A DNA stretch of 64,000 bases. It comes from Streptomyces sp. NBC_00448. GTDB lineage: Bacteria; Actinomycetota; Actinomycetes; Streptomycetales; Streptomycetaceae. The stretch is taken from contig NZ_CP107913.1 in assembly GCF_036014115.1 (NCBI RefSeq), forward strand, positions 9,584,496-9,648,495, given 5' to 3'. The position numbers and the translations under genes are program-made. Under the pieces are notes generated by a model. It saw nothing but the letters and a program-made list of their open reading frames with translations. It ran no database searches and was not told the DNA's origin. Of the stretch, positions 37,720 to 46,717 are shown one piece after another; the stretch's first letter is position 1; every line of letters begins with the position of its first letter.

Positions 37720-40700
37720 TGTCCGCCACCACCCGCAACCAGGTCTTCTCCGCTGTCCACACCGTCGGCGCGCTCCTGCCCGTCGACATGCTGGTCCGCA
37801 TCAGCGAGGGCAAGGACGTCCCCGGCACCAAGCCCGCCGACTACGGACTGCCCACCTCCCGCTCGGTCCGCGACGAGGCCGAACGCAGCTGGGAGTACCT
37901 CAAGCCGCTCTGGCGCGACGTGCGCAAGCGCCTTTCCGAGAACCCGGAGACCGGCGCCCCGGCCAGCGACCCGACTGGCATCGCCGGCAACGACTGGCTG
38001 GCCCCGCTCTGGCGCGAACTCGGCTTCGGCCCGCTCACGCCGATGGGCCAGTCCGGCATCGCGGCCGACTCCGAGGAGGAGAAGAAGTTCCTCGTCTCCC
38101 ACCGCTGGCGGCACGTCCTCATCCACCAGCCGGCCTGGAACGCCGACCTCGACCGGCGGCCGGGCGGCGCGGGCACGGTCCCGCCGCAGTCGATGCTCCA
38201 GGAGTGCCTGAACCGCACGGAGGCCCACCTGTGGGGCGTCCTCACCAACGGCCGCCAGGTGCGGCTACTGCGTGACTCCAGCGCGCTGGCGACCGCCTCG
38301 TACGTCGAGTTCGACCTCGAGGCGATCTTCGACGGCGAGCTCTTCAGCGAATTCGTGCTGCTCTACCGGCTCCTGCACGTCTCCCGCTTCGAGGTGGGGG
38401 AGGACGCCGCGCCGTCCGCGTGCTGGCTGGAGAAGTGGCGCACCGAGGCCATCGCCTCCGGCACCCGCGCCCTGGACCAGCTCCGCAAGGGCGTCCAGAC
38501 CGCCATCACCACGCTGGGCACGGGCTTCCTCAAGCACCCCGCCAACCGTGAGCTGCGCGAAACGCTGGACGTCCAGACCTTCCATTACGCCCTGCTGCGG
38601 ACGGTCTACCGGATGCTGTTCCTCTTCGTCGCCGAGGACCGCGAGGCGCTGCTGATGCCGACCGCGGACGCCGGCGCCAAGGAGCGCTACGCCACCTACT
38701 TCTCCTCCGCCCGGCTGCGCCGCCAGGCCCAGCGACGCCGCGGAACCTCCCACGGCGACCTCTACCAGGCGCTGCGCTTCGTCCTGTCCGGCCTCGGCAA
38801 CGACGACGGCCGCCCGGAACTCGGGCTGCCCGCCCTCGGTGGCATCTTCGACGACACCGAGACCGACAAGCTCCTGCACGACCTCGCCCTGTCCAACGAG
38901 CCCCTGCTCGACGCCGTACGCGCCCTGTCGATCGTCCGCGACACCACCTCCCGGCGCAACCGCGTCGTCGACTACCGCCACCTGGACGCCGAGGAACTCG
39001 GCTCCATCTACGAGTCCCTGCTGGAACTCGTCCCCAAGCACAACGCCACCGACCGCACCTTCGAACTCGTCGAGCTGGCCGGCAACACCCGCAAGACCAC
39101 GGGCTCCTACTACACCCCCTCCTCACTCATCGACTGCCTGCTCGACTCCGCCCTCGACCCCGTCATCGACGACGCCGTCAAGCGAGGCGAGATCCGCGCC
39201 ACCCGCGCCGGCCAGCCCGACGCCCGCGACGCCATCGTCGACGAACTGCTGTCCCTGACGGTCTGCGACCCCGCCTGCGGCTCCGGCCACTTCCTCGTCG
39301 CCGCCTCCCGCCGCATCGCCAAGCGCGTCGCCGCCGTCCGCGACCAGAACCCTGAGCCGACGATCGACGCCGTACGCCACGCCCTCCACGAGGTCGTCGC
39401 CCGCTGCATCTACGGCGTGGACCTCAACCCGATGGCCGTCGAACTCGCCAAGGTCTCCCTGTGGCTCGAGGCCCTTGAACCCGGCAAGCCGCTGGGCTTC
39501 CTCGACGCCCACATCAAGCACGGCAACGCACTGCTGGGGGCGACCCCAGCCCTGCTGGCGGGCGGCATACCCGACGACGCCTTCAAGCCGATCGAGGGCG
39601 ACGACAGAAAGATCGCTTCGGCTCTGAAGAAGCGGAACGCCACCGAACGCGGCGGCCAGCTCAGCTTCCACACCGAAGACCGCATCTGGGTCTCCAACGC
39701 CTCCTTTGCGGCTAGCCTGCGCGACATCACCGACGCCCCGGCCGACACCCTGCGCGACGTCCGCATCCAGTCCAGCCGCTTCCGCGACCTGGAACAGTCC
39801 GCGGACTACCTCCACGCCCTCAACGCCTCCGACGCCTGGTGCGCAGCCTTCGTCTGGCCCAAGGTCCAGAGCGCCCCTACCCCGGTGACGGAGGGCGTCT
39901 TCCGCGACCTCCAGAACCCCGGCGGCGGCATACCGGCGACCACACGAGACGAGATCGTCCGTATCGCCCAGCAGTACAAGTTCTTCCACTGGCACCTGGA
40001 GTTCCCCGACGTCTTCCTCGTCCCCGCGACTGCGGACGCTAGCGTCGACACGTATGTCGGCTGGGCCGGCGGCTTCTCCTGCGTGCTGGGGAACCCGCCG
40101 TGGGAGCGCATCAAGCTCCAGGAGCAGGAGTTCTTCGCTCAGCGTGACGCGGCCATCGCCGCCGCCCCGAACGCCGCCGCCCGAAAGAATCTCATCGCAG
40201 ACCTACCGGCAACGAATCCCGAGCTCTTCGCCGAGTTCACCGCTGCCAAGCGCCGCGCCGAGGGCGAGAGCCAGTTCCTACGCTCCTCGGTGCGCTACCC
40301 GCTCACGGGCCGAGGCGACATCAACACCTACGCCGTCTTCGCCGAGACCGACCGCAGTCTCATGGGCCCCACGGGTCGGACCGGCGTGATCGTGCCCACA
40401 GGTATCGCCACCGACGCCACCACACAATTCTTCTTCAAGGACCTCGTCCAGCGCGGCTCACTCGCCTCGCTCTACGACTTCGAGAACGCCGCGCCGCTCT
40501 TTCCCGGCGTGCACCGCTCATTCAAGTTCAGCCTGCTCACCCTCGCCGGTCGCACCGCCCGCGAACCCGCCGCAACGTTTGCCTTCTTCCTCCACGATCC
40601 GGCTGAACTCGACGCGGCGGACAAGCGCTTCATCCTCACCCCGGAGGAGATCACCCTCCTCAACCCCAACACTGGTACCTGCCCGGTCTTCCGCACCCGT

Positions 40701-41759
40701 CGCGACGCCGAAATCACCCTCGGCATCTACCGCCGCGTCCCCGTCCTCATCAAGGAGGGCGACCCCAACGGCAACCCCTGGGGCCTGTCGTTTATGACGA
40801 TGTTCCACATGTCGAATGACTCGCACCTCTTCCATACCCGCGACCAGCTCGAAGCCGACGGCTGGACCCTCACCGGTAACACCTTCACCCGCGGCGCGGC
40901 CCGGATGCTCCCGCTCTACGAAGCGAAGATGCTGCACCACTACGACCACCGTTGGGCGACCTACGACCTAGACGGCTCCACCCAAGACTTCACCCTCGCG
41001 GAGAAGCACGATCCTTCTGCGGTGGTCCTTCCGCGCTACTGGGTGGCTGAGCCTGAGGTCGACGCCCAATCCGCCCACAAGTCCTGGGACCGTGACTGGC
41101 TTCTAGGCTGGCGCGACATCTGCCGCGCCACTGACGAGCGGACTGCGATTTCGTTCGCTTTTCCGAAGTCCGCCGTCGGCAACAAGGTTCCTTTGATGTG
41201 CGCCAAACAAGAGCCGTGGACGGCACTTACCCTTGTCGCCTGCCAGACGTCATTCGTACATGACTTCGCAAGCCGTCAAAAGGTGGGCGGAGTAACGATG
41301 AATTTCTTCATCTGGCAGCAACTTCCCGTTCTGCTTCCGGGAGTCCTTCAGCCCTTCGAGGATTTCATCGTGGCCCGCGTTTTTGAGCTCACCTATACCG
41401 CCTGGGACATGGTTGCCCTTTCCCGTGACCTCGGCGACGTCGGAGAGCCCTTCCGCTGGGACGAGGAACGCCGCGCCGTCATCCGGGCCGAATTGGACGC
41501 ACTCTTCTTCCACCTCTACGGCGTCGCCCGCGAAGACGTGGACTACATCCTCGATACTTTCCCCATCGTGAAGCGCAAGGATGAGGCCAAGTATGGCTCC
41601 TACCGCACCAAGGAGTTGATCCTCGACCTCTACGACCGCATGGCCGCAGCTGGCGTCTCCCTCGATACCCCCCTCGTCGACGGCGAGAACTTCACCTCCG
41701 CCCTCACCCCGCTCCCCGGCCACGGTCCGCGACACCCCGCCCGAAGCGAATCTGACTGA
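37719..41759 (+). CDS. Eco57I-type N6-adenine DNA methylase (DISARM DrmMI-like)
   Basis: 1,346 residues from ATG 37719 (TGATG overlap with the helicase stop). Methylase motif I is VCDPACGSGHFLVAA (D517) and motif IV is GNPPWE (N792-W795), typical of N6-adenine methylases of the Eco57I/PglX/DrmMI group. The long N-terminal region includes an EWK-like helical part (NGRQVRLLRDSSALATASYVEFDL), and the C-terminus (VARVFELTYTAWDMVALSRDLG) resembles the target-recognition end of such enzymes. In DISARM this enzyme marks host DNA so that the helicases act only on unmodified DNA. No PD-(D/E)xK motif was noticed, so it is probably methylase only. With the two preceding genes it makes one operon. Confidence 0.85.
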   Translation: MSATTRNQVFSAVHTVGALLPVDMLVRISEGKDVPGTKPADYGLPTSRSVRDEAERSWEYLKPLWRDVRKRLSENPETGAPASDPTGIAGNDWLAPLWRELGFGPLTPMGQSGIAADSEEEKKFLVSHRWRHVLIHQPAWNADLDRRPGGAGTVPPQSMLQECLNRTEAHLWGVLTNGRQVRLLRDSSALATASYVEFDLEAIFDGELFSEFVLLYRLLHVSRFEVGEDAAPSACWLEKWRTEAIASGTRALDQLRKGVQTAITTLGTGFLKHPANRELRETLDVQTFHYALLRTVYRMLFLFVAEDREALLMPTADAGAKERYATYFSSARLRRQAQRRRGTSHGDLYQALRFVLSGLGNDDGRPELGLPALGGIFDDTETDKLLHDLALSNEPLLDAVRALSIVRDTTSRRNRVVDYRHLDAEELGSIYESLLELVPKHNATDRTFELVELAGNTRKTTGSYYTPSSLIDCLLDSALDPVIDDAVKRGEIRATRAGQPDARDAIVDELLSLTVCDPACGSGHFLVAASRRIAKRVAAVRDQNPEPTIDAVRHALHEVVARCIYGVDLNPMAVELAKVSLWLEALEPGKPLGFLDAHIKHGNALLGATPALLAGGIPDDAFKPIEGDDRKIASALKKRNATERGGQLSFHTEDRIWVSNASFAASLRDITDAPADTLRDVRIQSSRFRDLEQSADYLHALNASDAWCAAFVWPKVQSAPTPVTEGVFRDLQNPGGGIPATTRDEIVRIAQQYKFFHWHLEFPDVFLVPATADASVDTYVGWAGGFSCVLGNPPWERIKLQEQEFFAQRDAAIAAAPNAAARKNLIADLPATNPELFAEFTAAKRRAEGESQFLRSSVRYPLTGRGDINTYAVFAETDRSLMGPTGRTGVIVPTGIATDATTQFFFKDLVQRGSLASLYDFENAAPLFPGVHRSFKFSLLTLAGRTAREPAATFAFFLHDPAELDAADKRFILTPEEITLLNPNTGTCPVFRTRRDAEITLGIYRRVPVLIKEGDPNGNPWGLSFMTMFHMSNDSHLFHTRDQLEADGWTLTGNTFTRGAARMLPLYEAKMLHHYDHRWATYDLDGSTQDFTLAEKHDPSAVVLPRYWVAEPEVDAQSAHKSWDRDWLLGWRDICRATDERTAISFAFPKSAVGNKVPLMCAKQEPWTALTLVACQTSFVHDFASRQKVGGVTMNFFIWQQLPVLLPGVLQPFEDFIVARVFELTYTAWDMVALSRDLGDVGEPFRWDEERRAVIRAELDALFFHLYGVAREDVDYILDTFPIVKRKDEAKYGSYRTKELILDLYDRMAAAGVSLDTPLVDGENFTSALTPLPGHGPRHPARSESD

Positions 41760-42305
41760 CCTTCCTGCGCCTCATCACTCGGAGGGCACGGCTCGAACGG
41801 ATCCCTCGGCCTACGACCGTCATCATCCGCAGCGCATCGTGTCCGTTGACGACGAGGACACCCGGAAGGTTCAGACGGCCGTGGCCGGGCGGGGCCGGTT
41901 GGATGAGCCCGTCTTGGGGCCACCTTCCGGCGGGCGCTTGTGCTCGTCGTTCGCAGCAAGCAGGTGCTCAGCTGGGATCGGCTCGCTGAATGGGCAGACC
42001 CGAGGTTGGCAGCCCTTCTACCGAAAGACAAGGTCACCGTCCTTGTTGAAGCTGCCCGCGAAACTGCCGAAGCGGATCCCCTGCTATCGGTGATCGTGGT
42101 CGACTCGGACAGACGGCGGCCCGACCCGGCGTACTGGGACATCCTCTTCCAACTCGATTGCCCCGTTCCCCCACGAGGCGGTGAGAAGACGTAGCTGGAG
42201 GGTCGATCTTGTGGTTTCGTAAGCGAGAGCGAGCAACGTTTATCGATGGTTTCGGGCAGCACTTGGCGATCAGACAGCCCGAAGATGTCGATGAGAAGTG
42301 ACAAC
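41760..42305. other. Region after the DISARM-like operon
   Basis: About 545 bases where a drmC-like gene might be expected, but no PLD motif is found. Two weak ORFs exist: 41940-42194, and a 30-residue TTG-start frame at 42209-42301 preceded by GGAGGG. The right edge is cut by the IS3-family element at 42306. Confidence 0.5.
41940..42194 (+). CDS. Possible 84-residue protein or gene fragment
   Basis: GTG start; VLVVRSKQVLSWDRLAEWAD and PLLSVIVVDSDRRRPD. The composition looks like coding sequence, with alternating hydrophobic and charged residues and GC at third positions, but no family is recognised and there is no ribosome binding site. It could be the remaining end of a gene that once followed the methylase, or chance. 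Confidence 0.3.
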   Translation: MLVVRSKQVLSWDRLAEWADPRLAALLPKDKVTVLVEAARETAEADPLLSVIVVDSDRRRPDPAYWDILFQLDCPVPPRGGEKT

Positions 42306-42373
42306 TGAGGTTCCCCCTTTGATCTGGACAGCTTGATACTGGGACGGATGGGTCCCGGAGGAAGTAGTCCAGG

Positions 42374-42682
42374 TTGAGTGGCAAGAGCAACATGAGCAAG
42401 CGGTACACGGCCGAGTTCAAGCGCGACGCGGTCGCGCTCGTCCGTTCGTCGCCGCTTCGGAACGTCACCGAGATCGCCCGTGAACTCGGCGTGAGTCCGG
42501 AGGGGCTTCGCGGCTGGGTGAAGCAGGCGAAGACCGACCGCGGTGAAGGGGCGCCCGGCGCGCTGACCACGGCGGAGAAGGACGAGCTGCAGCGGCTGCG
42601 CAGGGAGAACCGGGAACAGCAGCAGACGATCGAGATCTTGAAAAAAGCAGCGGCCTTCTTCGCGAAGGAGACGATGAAGTAG
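42374..42682 (+). CDS. IS3-family OrfA
   Basis: 102 residues. Helix-turn-helix (KRYTAEFKRDAVALVRSS..VTEIARELGVSPEGLRGWVKQA), then a leucine-rich coiled coil (ELQRLRRENREQQQTIEIL). The AAAAAAG run at 42641-42647 lies near its end, and a -1 slip there leads into the orfB frame without a stop. Confidence 0.88.
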   Translation: MSGKSNMSKRYTAEFKRDAVALVRSSPLRNVTEIARELGVSPEGLRGWVKQAKTDRGEGAPGALTTAEKDELQRLRRENREQQQTIEILKKAAAFFAKETMK

Positions 42683-42744
42683 GCACGCTGTGCCGTTTCA
42701 TCGACGCGGAGAAGGCCGCCGAGACCAACCCCGGCGGCTATGGC

Positions 42745-43581
42745 GTGGCCCTGCTGTGCCGCGTAACGGGGATCAACCGCTCCACCTACTACGCCTGGCT
42801 GGCGGCCCGGCCGGCAGCGGCCGAACGGCAGTGCGCCGCAGACGAGTTGACTGAGGAGATCCGTGAGATCCACGCCTCCTCCCGGGGTGCCTACGGTGCC
42901 CCGCGCGTGCACGCTGCGCTGCGGCGCAAGGGCCATGCGATCAACCGGAAGAAGGTCGAGCGGATCATGCGCGAGCGCGACATCCGCGGTGTCACCCGCC
43001 GCAGGCGCCGCCACCTGACGCAGCAGGACACCAAGGCCGCCCCGGCCCCGGACCTGGTCGGCCGCGACTTCACCGCAACACGGCCCGGCACGAAGCTCGT
43101 CGGGGACATCACGTATCTGCCGACGATCGAGGGCTGGTGGTTTCTCGCGACCGTCATCGACCTGGCGACGCGCGAGGTGATCGGGTACGCGATGGCCGAC
43201 CACCACCGCGCCGAGCTGGTCACCGACGCCCTGCGCATGGCCGCCGGCCGTGTTGGCCTGCAGCCGGGCTGCATCATGCACAGCGATCGCGGAAGCGAGG
43301 GCGAATTCCGCCAGGAGCTACGGGAGTTGAACCTGAGGCAGAGCATGGGACGAACCGGTATATGCTACGATAATGCTGCAGCCGAGAGCTTCTTCGGCCT
43401 GCTGAAAGCGGAGATCGGCACCGCCGTCTGGGAGAGCCGCGAGGCGGCCCGGGCCGACGTCTTCCGCTTCATCGAGGTCGAGTACAACCGCACCAGGCTC
43501 CGCAGACACCCCGAGTTCGGTTACCTCACCCCACTCGAAACGCGAGCCAGGCTGCAGCAAGACCTCGCCCCCGCAGCGTAA
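42745..43581 (+). CDS. IS3-family OrfB, with a small deletion beside the second catalytic Asp
   Basis: 278 residues from the GTG given here. The frame is open back to the slippery site at 42641, so the natural product is probably a fused OrfAB made by -1 frameshifting. DDE residues: D in LVGDITYLP, D in MHSDRGS, E in AAAESFFGLLKAE. The usual sequence after HSDRGS is QYTS.EF; here it is EGEF, about three residues shorter, immediately after the second catalytic Asp. This could reduce or abolish activity even though the ends and target duplication are intact. Confidence 0.85.
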   Translation: MALLCRVTGINRSTYYAWLAARPAAAERQCAADELTEEIREIHASSRGAYGAPRVHAALRRKGHAINRKKVERIMRERDIRGVTRRRRRHLTQQDTKAAPAPDLVGRDFTATRPGTKLVGDITYLPTIEGWWFLATVIDLATREVIGYAMADHHRAELVTDALRMAAGRVGLQPGCIMHSDRGSEGEFRQELRELNLRQSMGRTGICYDNAAAESFFGLLKAEIGTAVWESREAARADVFRFIEVEYNRTRLRRHPEFGYLTPLETRARLQQDLAPAA

Positions 43582-43805
43582 GCACCCGCTGTCCAAAATC
43601 AGGGGGGAACTTCAAACGCTGGGTACTTGTTCGCTTTGCCACCCCCTCAAGAGTGCGATGAGCTGTGGCCCCTCACTCGACTCCCGGCGGGCGGCCGACG
43701 TTGGGGTGCACTGTCGGTGATCGAAAGGGGACTGGTGCAGCCACCGCAGTGTGCGAGAGGCTGATCCATCCAAGAGGATCTTCAGCACGCGGAGGCTACG
43801 CACTC

Positions 43806-44330
43806 ATGGCGATACCAGGCACTGCAGAGCAGTCCTTACCAGCAGCAGGCACCTATGAGATCGATCCAGTGGCATCGACGGTCCGTTTCGACACGCGGGC
43901 CGTGTTCGGGCTGCTCCCGGTCCGTGGGACGTTCACTATCAGTCATGGCCGGATTACCGTTGCTGAGTCGCCGGAAGAGTCGTCGGTGGAAGTCGCGATG
44001 GACGCGGCCAGCTTCGAGTCCGGCAATCAGCAGCGCGACGATCACGTCAGGTCCTCCGACTACCTGGACGTGGCACGACATCCCGAGATCGTCTTCCGGA
44101 GCCAGAGCCTGGGAAGATCCGCCCAGGATGCCTCACTGCAAGGAGAGATGACTGCCTGCGGAGTATCGCAGCCGGTTCTCGTCACGATCAATTCCGTTGC
44201 CTGCGAAGACAGGAGGATCACAGCCGACGCCACCGCCACGATAGACAGATACGCCTTCGGCATCACAAAAGCCAAGGGCATGACGGGTCGCCGTCTAAAG
44301 ATCACCTTGGAAGTGGTCGCAAACCGCTGA
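43806..44330 (+). CDS. YceI-family protein
   Basis: 174 residues, ATG 43806 with GGAGG at 43791-43795. The pattern TYEIDPVASTVRFDTRAVFGLLPVRGTF, VEVAMDAASFESGN..RDDHVRSSDYLDVARHPEIVF and GVSQPVLV is the YceI lipid-binding lipocalin-like fold, which binds polyisoprenoid-type lipids. No signal peptide is visible, so it is cytoplasmic as in most actinomycete members. It appears unrelated to the defence genes and looks like a resident gene left between insertion sequences. Confidence 0.85.
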   Translation: MAIPGTAEQSLPAAGTYEIDPVASTVRFDTRAVFGLLPVRGTFTISHGRITVAESPEESSVEVAMDAASFESGNQQRDDHVRSSDYLDVARHPEIVFRSQSLGRSAQDASLQGEMTACGVSQPVLVTINSVACEDRRITADATATIDRYAFGITKAKGMTGRRLKITLEVVANR

Positions 44331-44863
44331 GGGAAACCTGGTCTCTCCGTGGTCGCGATCGCGACATCCATCGGGGAGTGGCCGGTGCTGGTCAGCCTGC
44401 GGCAGTGTTCTGAGCTTGGGCGGCCCTGGTGCTGGCGAGGCGGTAGGAGTCACTGCCGGTCTCGATGATGTTGCCTCCGAAGGTCAGGCGGTCGACGATG
44501 GCCGCACAGAGCCGCGGGTCGGTGAAGGTTTTCGTCCACCCGCCGAACGACTCGTTCGAGGCGATGGCGACGCTGTTCTTCTCCTCCCGCTCGGTCAGAA
44601 CCTGGAACAGCAACTCCGCGCCGCGGCGGTCCAGTTCCATGTAGCCGAGCTCGTCGATCGCGAGGAGGTCGACGCGGCCGTAGCGGGCGATGGTCTTGGT
44701 CAGCACCTTCTCGTCCGCGGCCTCGACCAATTCGTTGACCAGTTTGGTGGCGAGTGTGTAGCGGACCCGGTAGCCGGCCATGGCCCTCTCTGTCAGCCTT
44801 GTGTGAGACATCCGGCTTTGCCGGGTTAGCCTGAGAGGGCACCGACAGGAGAACCATCCCCTC

Positions 44864-45244
44864 ATGACCAGCACGAATCCCGCGCCCGATCCCGCGCCCA
44901 GGCCGAAGCGTCGCTCCTTCAGCCCGGAGTACAAGCTGCGGATCGTCGCCGAGTACGACGCGGCCCCGAAGAACGAGAAGGGTGCGATCCTGCGCCGAGA
45001 GCGCCTCTACCACTCTCACGTCAAGGAATGGCGGGCCGCTCGGGACGCCGGCGCCCTGGAGAACCTGGCCGACCGCCGCACGAGCCCCGCGAGGCCGAAG
45101 AAGTCGGACGCCGAGACGGAGAACGACAAACTGCGTCGCCGGGTGGAGCGGCTCGAGAAGGAACTGGCCCAGAACAAGGCCGCCCTGGAGGTCATGGGAA
45201 AAGCTTCCGCGCTCTTGGACATGATCTCCAGGGGCGCGGACTGA
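44864..45244 (+). CDS. OrfA of the 1,521-bp element, copy 4
   Basis: 126 residues, the same protein as OrfA of copy 1. Confidence 0.9.
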   Translation: MTSTNPAPDPAPRPKRRSFSPEYKLRIVAEYDAAPKNEKGAILRRERLYHSHVKEWRAARDAGALENLADRRTSPARPKKSDAETENDKLRRRVERLEKELAQNKAALEVMGKASALLDMISRGAD

Positions 45245-45264
45245 AGTCTGCCGCCGCCCCGGTC

Positions 45265-46269
45265 ATGAACGACGCCTTCCACGGCGTCGAGACCGAGCTA
45301 GGTGTCGTGGCCGCTTGCCGACTGACCGGCCGCTCCCGCGCCACCCACTACCGCCGGCTGCGGCCACCGGCCGCACCCCGACCCCGCACGGCCGGCGCCC
45401 AGCCGTCCGCCCTGAGCGCCGAAGAGCGCCTGGCCGTAATGGAGTTGATGAACAGCGCCGAGTACGCGGAACTGCCGCCCGCGCAGATCTGGGCCCGCGA
45501 GCTGGATGCCGGCCGCTACCACTGCTCGGTCTCCACGATGTACCGGATCCTGCGGGAACACAGCCAAAGCGGTGAACGCCGCCGCCAGGCGACCCACCCT
45601 CCCCGGGTGGTGCCGGAACTGGTCGCCACCGGCCCGTCACAGGTCTTCTCCTGGGACATCACCAAGGTCGCCGGACCGACGAAGGGCGTCTGGTACCACG
45701 CCTACGTCATCATCGACATCTTCAGCCGGTACATCGCCGGCCACACCGTCGAACGCGCCGAGTCCGCCCAGCGGGCGGAGGAACTGATCCGCGAGACCAT
45801 CGCCCTCAACGGCATCGTGCCCAACACCGTGCACGCCGACCGCGGCACGTCCATGACCTCCAAGAAGGTGTCCCAGTTGCTGATCGATCTGGGCGTCACC
45901 CGGTCGCACTCACGACCCAAGGTCTCCAACGACAACCCTTACAGCGAGGCCCAGTTCAAGACCACGAAGTACATGGCGGACTTCCCGGAAAGGTTCGACT
46001 CCCTGGCCCATGCCCGTGAGTGGTTCGAGGCGTTCATCGCCTACTACAACCACGAGCACCGTCACTCCGGCATCGCCTGGCACACCCCCGCCAGCATCCA
46101 TTTCGGCACCGCCGACGAGGTCCGCGACCAACGGGCCGCCACCCTCGCTCAGGCATACGCACACCACCCCGAACGCTTCGGGCGCCGCCCCCGGCCACCC
46201 GAGATACCCCGGACTGCCTGGATCAACGATCCCGCCAAGCGCCGAGAACCAACACCACAAAGCTCATAG
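45265..46269 (+). CDS. OrfB of the 1,521-bp element, copy 4
   Basis: 334 residues, the same protein as OrfB of copy 1, with an intact DDE triad. Confidence 0.9.
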   Translation: MNDAFHGVETELGVVAACRLTGRSRATHYRRLRPPAAPRPRTAGAQPSALSAEERLAVMELMNSAEYAELPPAQIWARELDAGRYHCSVSTMYRILREHSQSGERRRQATHPPRVVPELVATGPSQVFSWDITKVAGPTKGVWYHAYVIIDIFSRYIAGHTVERAESAQRAEELIRETIALNGIVPNTVHADRGTSMTSKKVSQLLIDLGVTRSHSRPKVSNDNPYSEAQFKTTKYMADFPERFDSLAHAREWFEAFIAYYNHEHRHSGIAWHTPASIHFGTADEVRDQRAATLAQAYAHHPERFGRRPRPPEIPRTAWINDPAKRREPTPQSS

Positions 46270-46717
46270 CATCACAACTGTCTCACTGGACTTGAAATCT
46301 TCCGTGGCGGCTTCGGTGCCCAGGGCGATCAGCAGGTGGGACTTGCCGGTGCCGGAGTCGCCGATCAGGCAGAGCGGAAGGCCCTTCTTGACCCAGTCGC
46401 AGGTGGCCAGCGTGTGGATGACGGCCGGATCGACGAGGGGGTTGGCCTCGAAATCGAAGCCCCGCAGGGACTTCTCCCTCGGGAAAGCGGCAGCTTTGAT
46501 CCGCCGCTCCGAGCGCCGGCGGGCCCGGTCGTCGCACTCGGCCATCAGCAGCTCTGCGAGGAACCCGCGATACGACATCTGGTCGCGGGCAGCGGCTTCG
46601 GCCAGGTCGGGGAACTGGGCGCGGATGGTGGGCAGCCGCAGCATGCGGCATGCCTGGTCGACGGCGGCGTCGGCGGCTTGTTCGGTCAGCCCGCGGTGGC
46701 GTTGGAACGTCACGGCG

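Larger units (their letters stand above)
42306..43614 (+). mobile_element. IS3-family element, 1,309 bp
   Basis: Inverted repeats of about 27 bp: tgaggttcccccttt..ggacagc at 42306 and, reversed at the right end, tgaagttcccccctg..ggacagc ending at 43614. Target duplication AAC at 42303-42305 and 43615-43617. It encodes OrfA and OrfB with a slippery A6G at 42641-42647. Confidence 0.9.
44784..46304 (+). mobile_element. 1,521-bp IS3-family element, copy 4 (opposite orientation)
   Basis: Same length and ORFs as copies 1-3 but inverted relative to them. Target duplication TGG at 44781-44783 and 46305-46307. It is inserted in istB. Confidence 0.92.
44392..46713 (-). pseudogene. istB: IS21-family istB (ATPase helper), split by a 1,521-bp element
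   Basis: The 5' part is 46713-46305 and the 3' part 44780-44392; they join in frame into a 265-residue protein when the element and one TGG duplication are removed. Visible features are the N-terminal LPTIRAQFPDLAEAAARDQMSYRGFLAELL, Walker A LIGDSGTGKSHLL, Walker B LLAIDELGYMELD and C-terminal NESFGGWTKTFTDPRL..DRLTFGGNII. IstB is the AAA+ protein that directs IstA to target DNA. Interrupted right after its Walker A region, the gene can no longer work, so the IS21 element is immobile unless another IstB helps. Confidence 0.9.

Noticed and set aside
28457..41759. Druantia or BREX as the system type
   Set aside because: DruE also joins a helicase with DUF1998, but Druantia lacks the SNF2 helicase plus Eco57I methylase pair. 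BREX hallmarks (BrxC, PglZ) are absent. The gene set fits class 1 DISARM better.
41842..41856. Third copy of the GTTGAC-type operator motif (GTTGACGACGAGGAC)
   Set aside because: It is not palindromic, precedes no recognisable gene, and is the kind of match expected by chance in GC-rich sequence.
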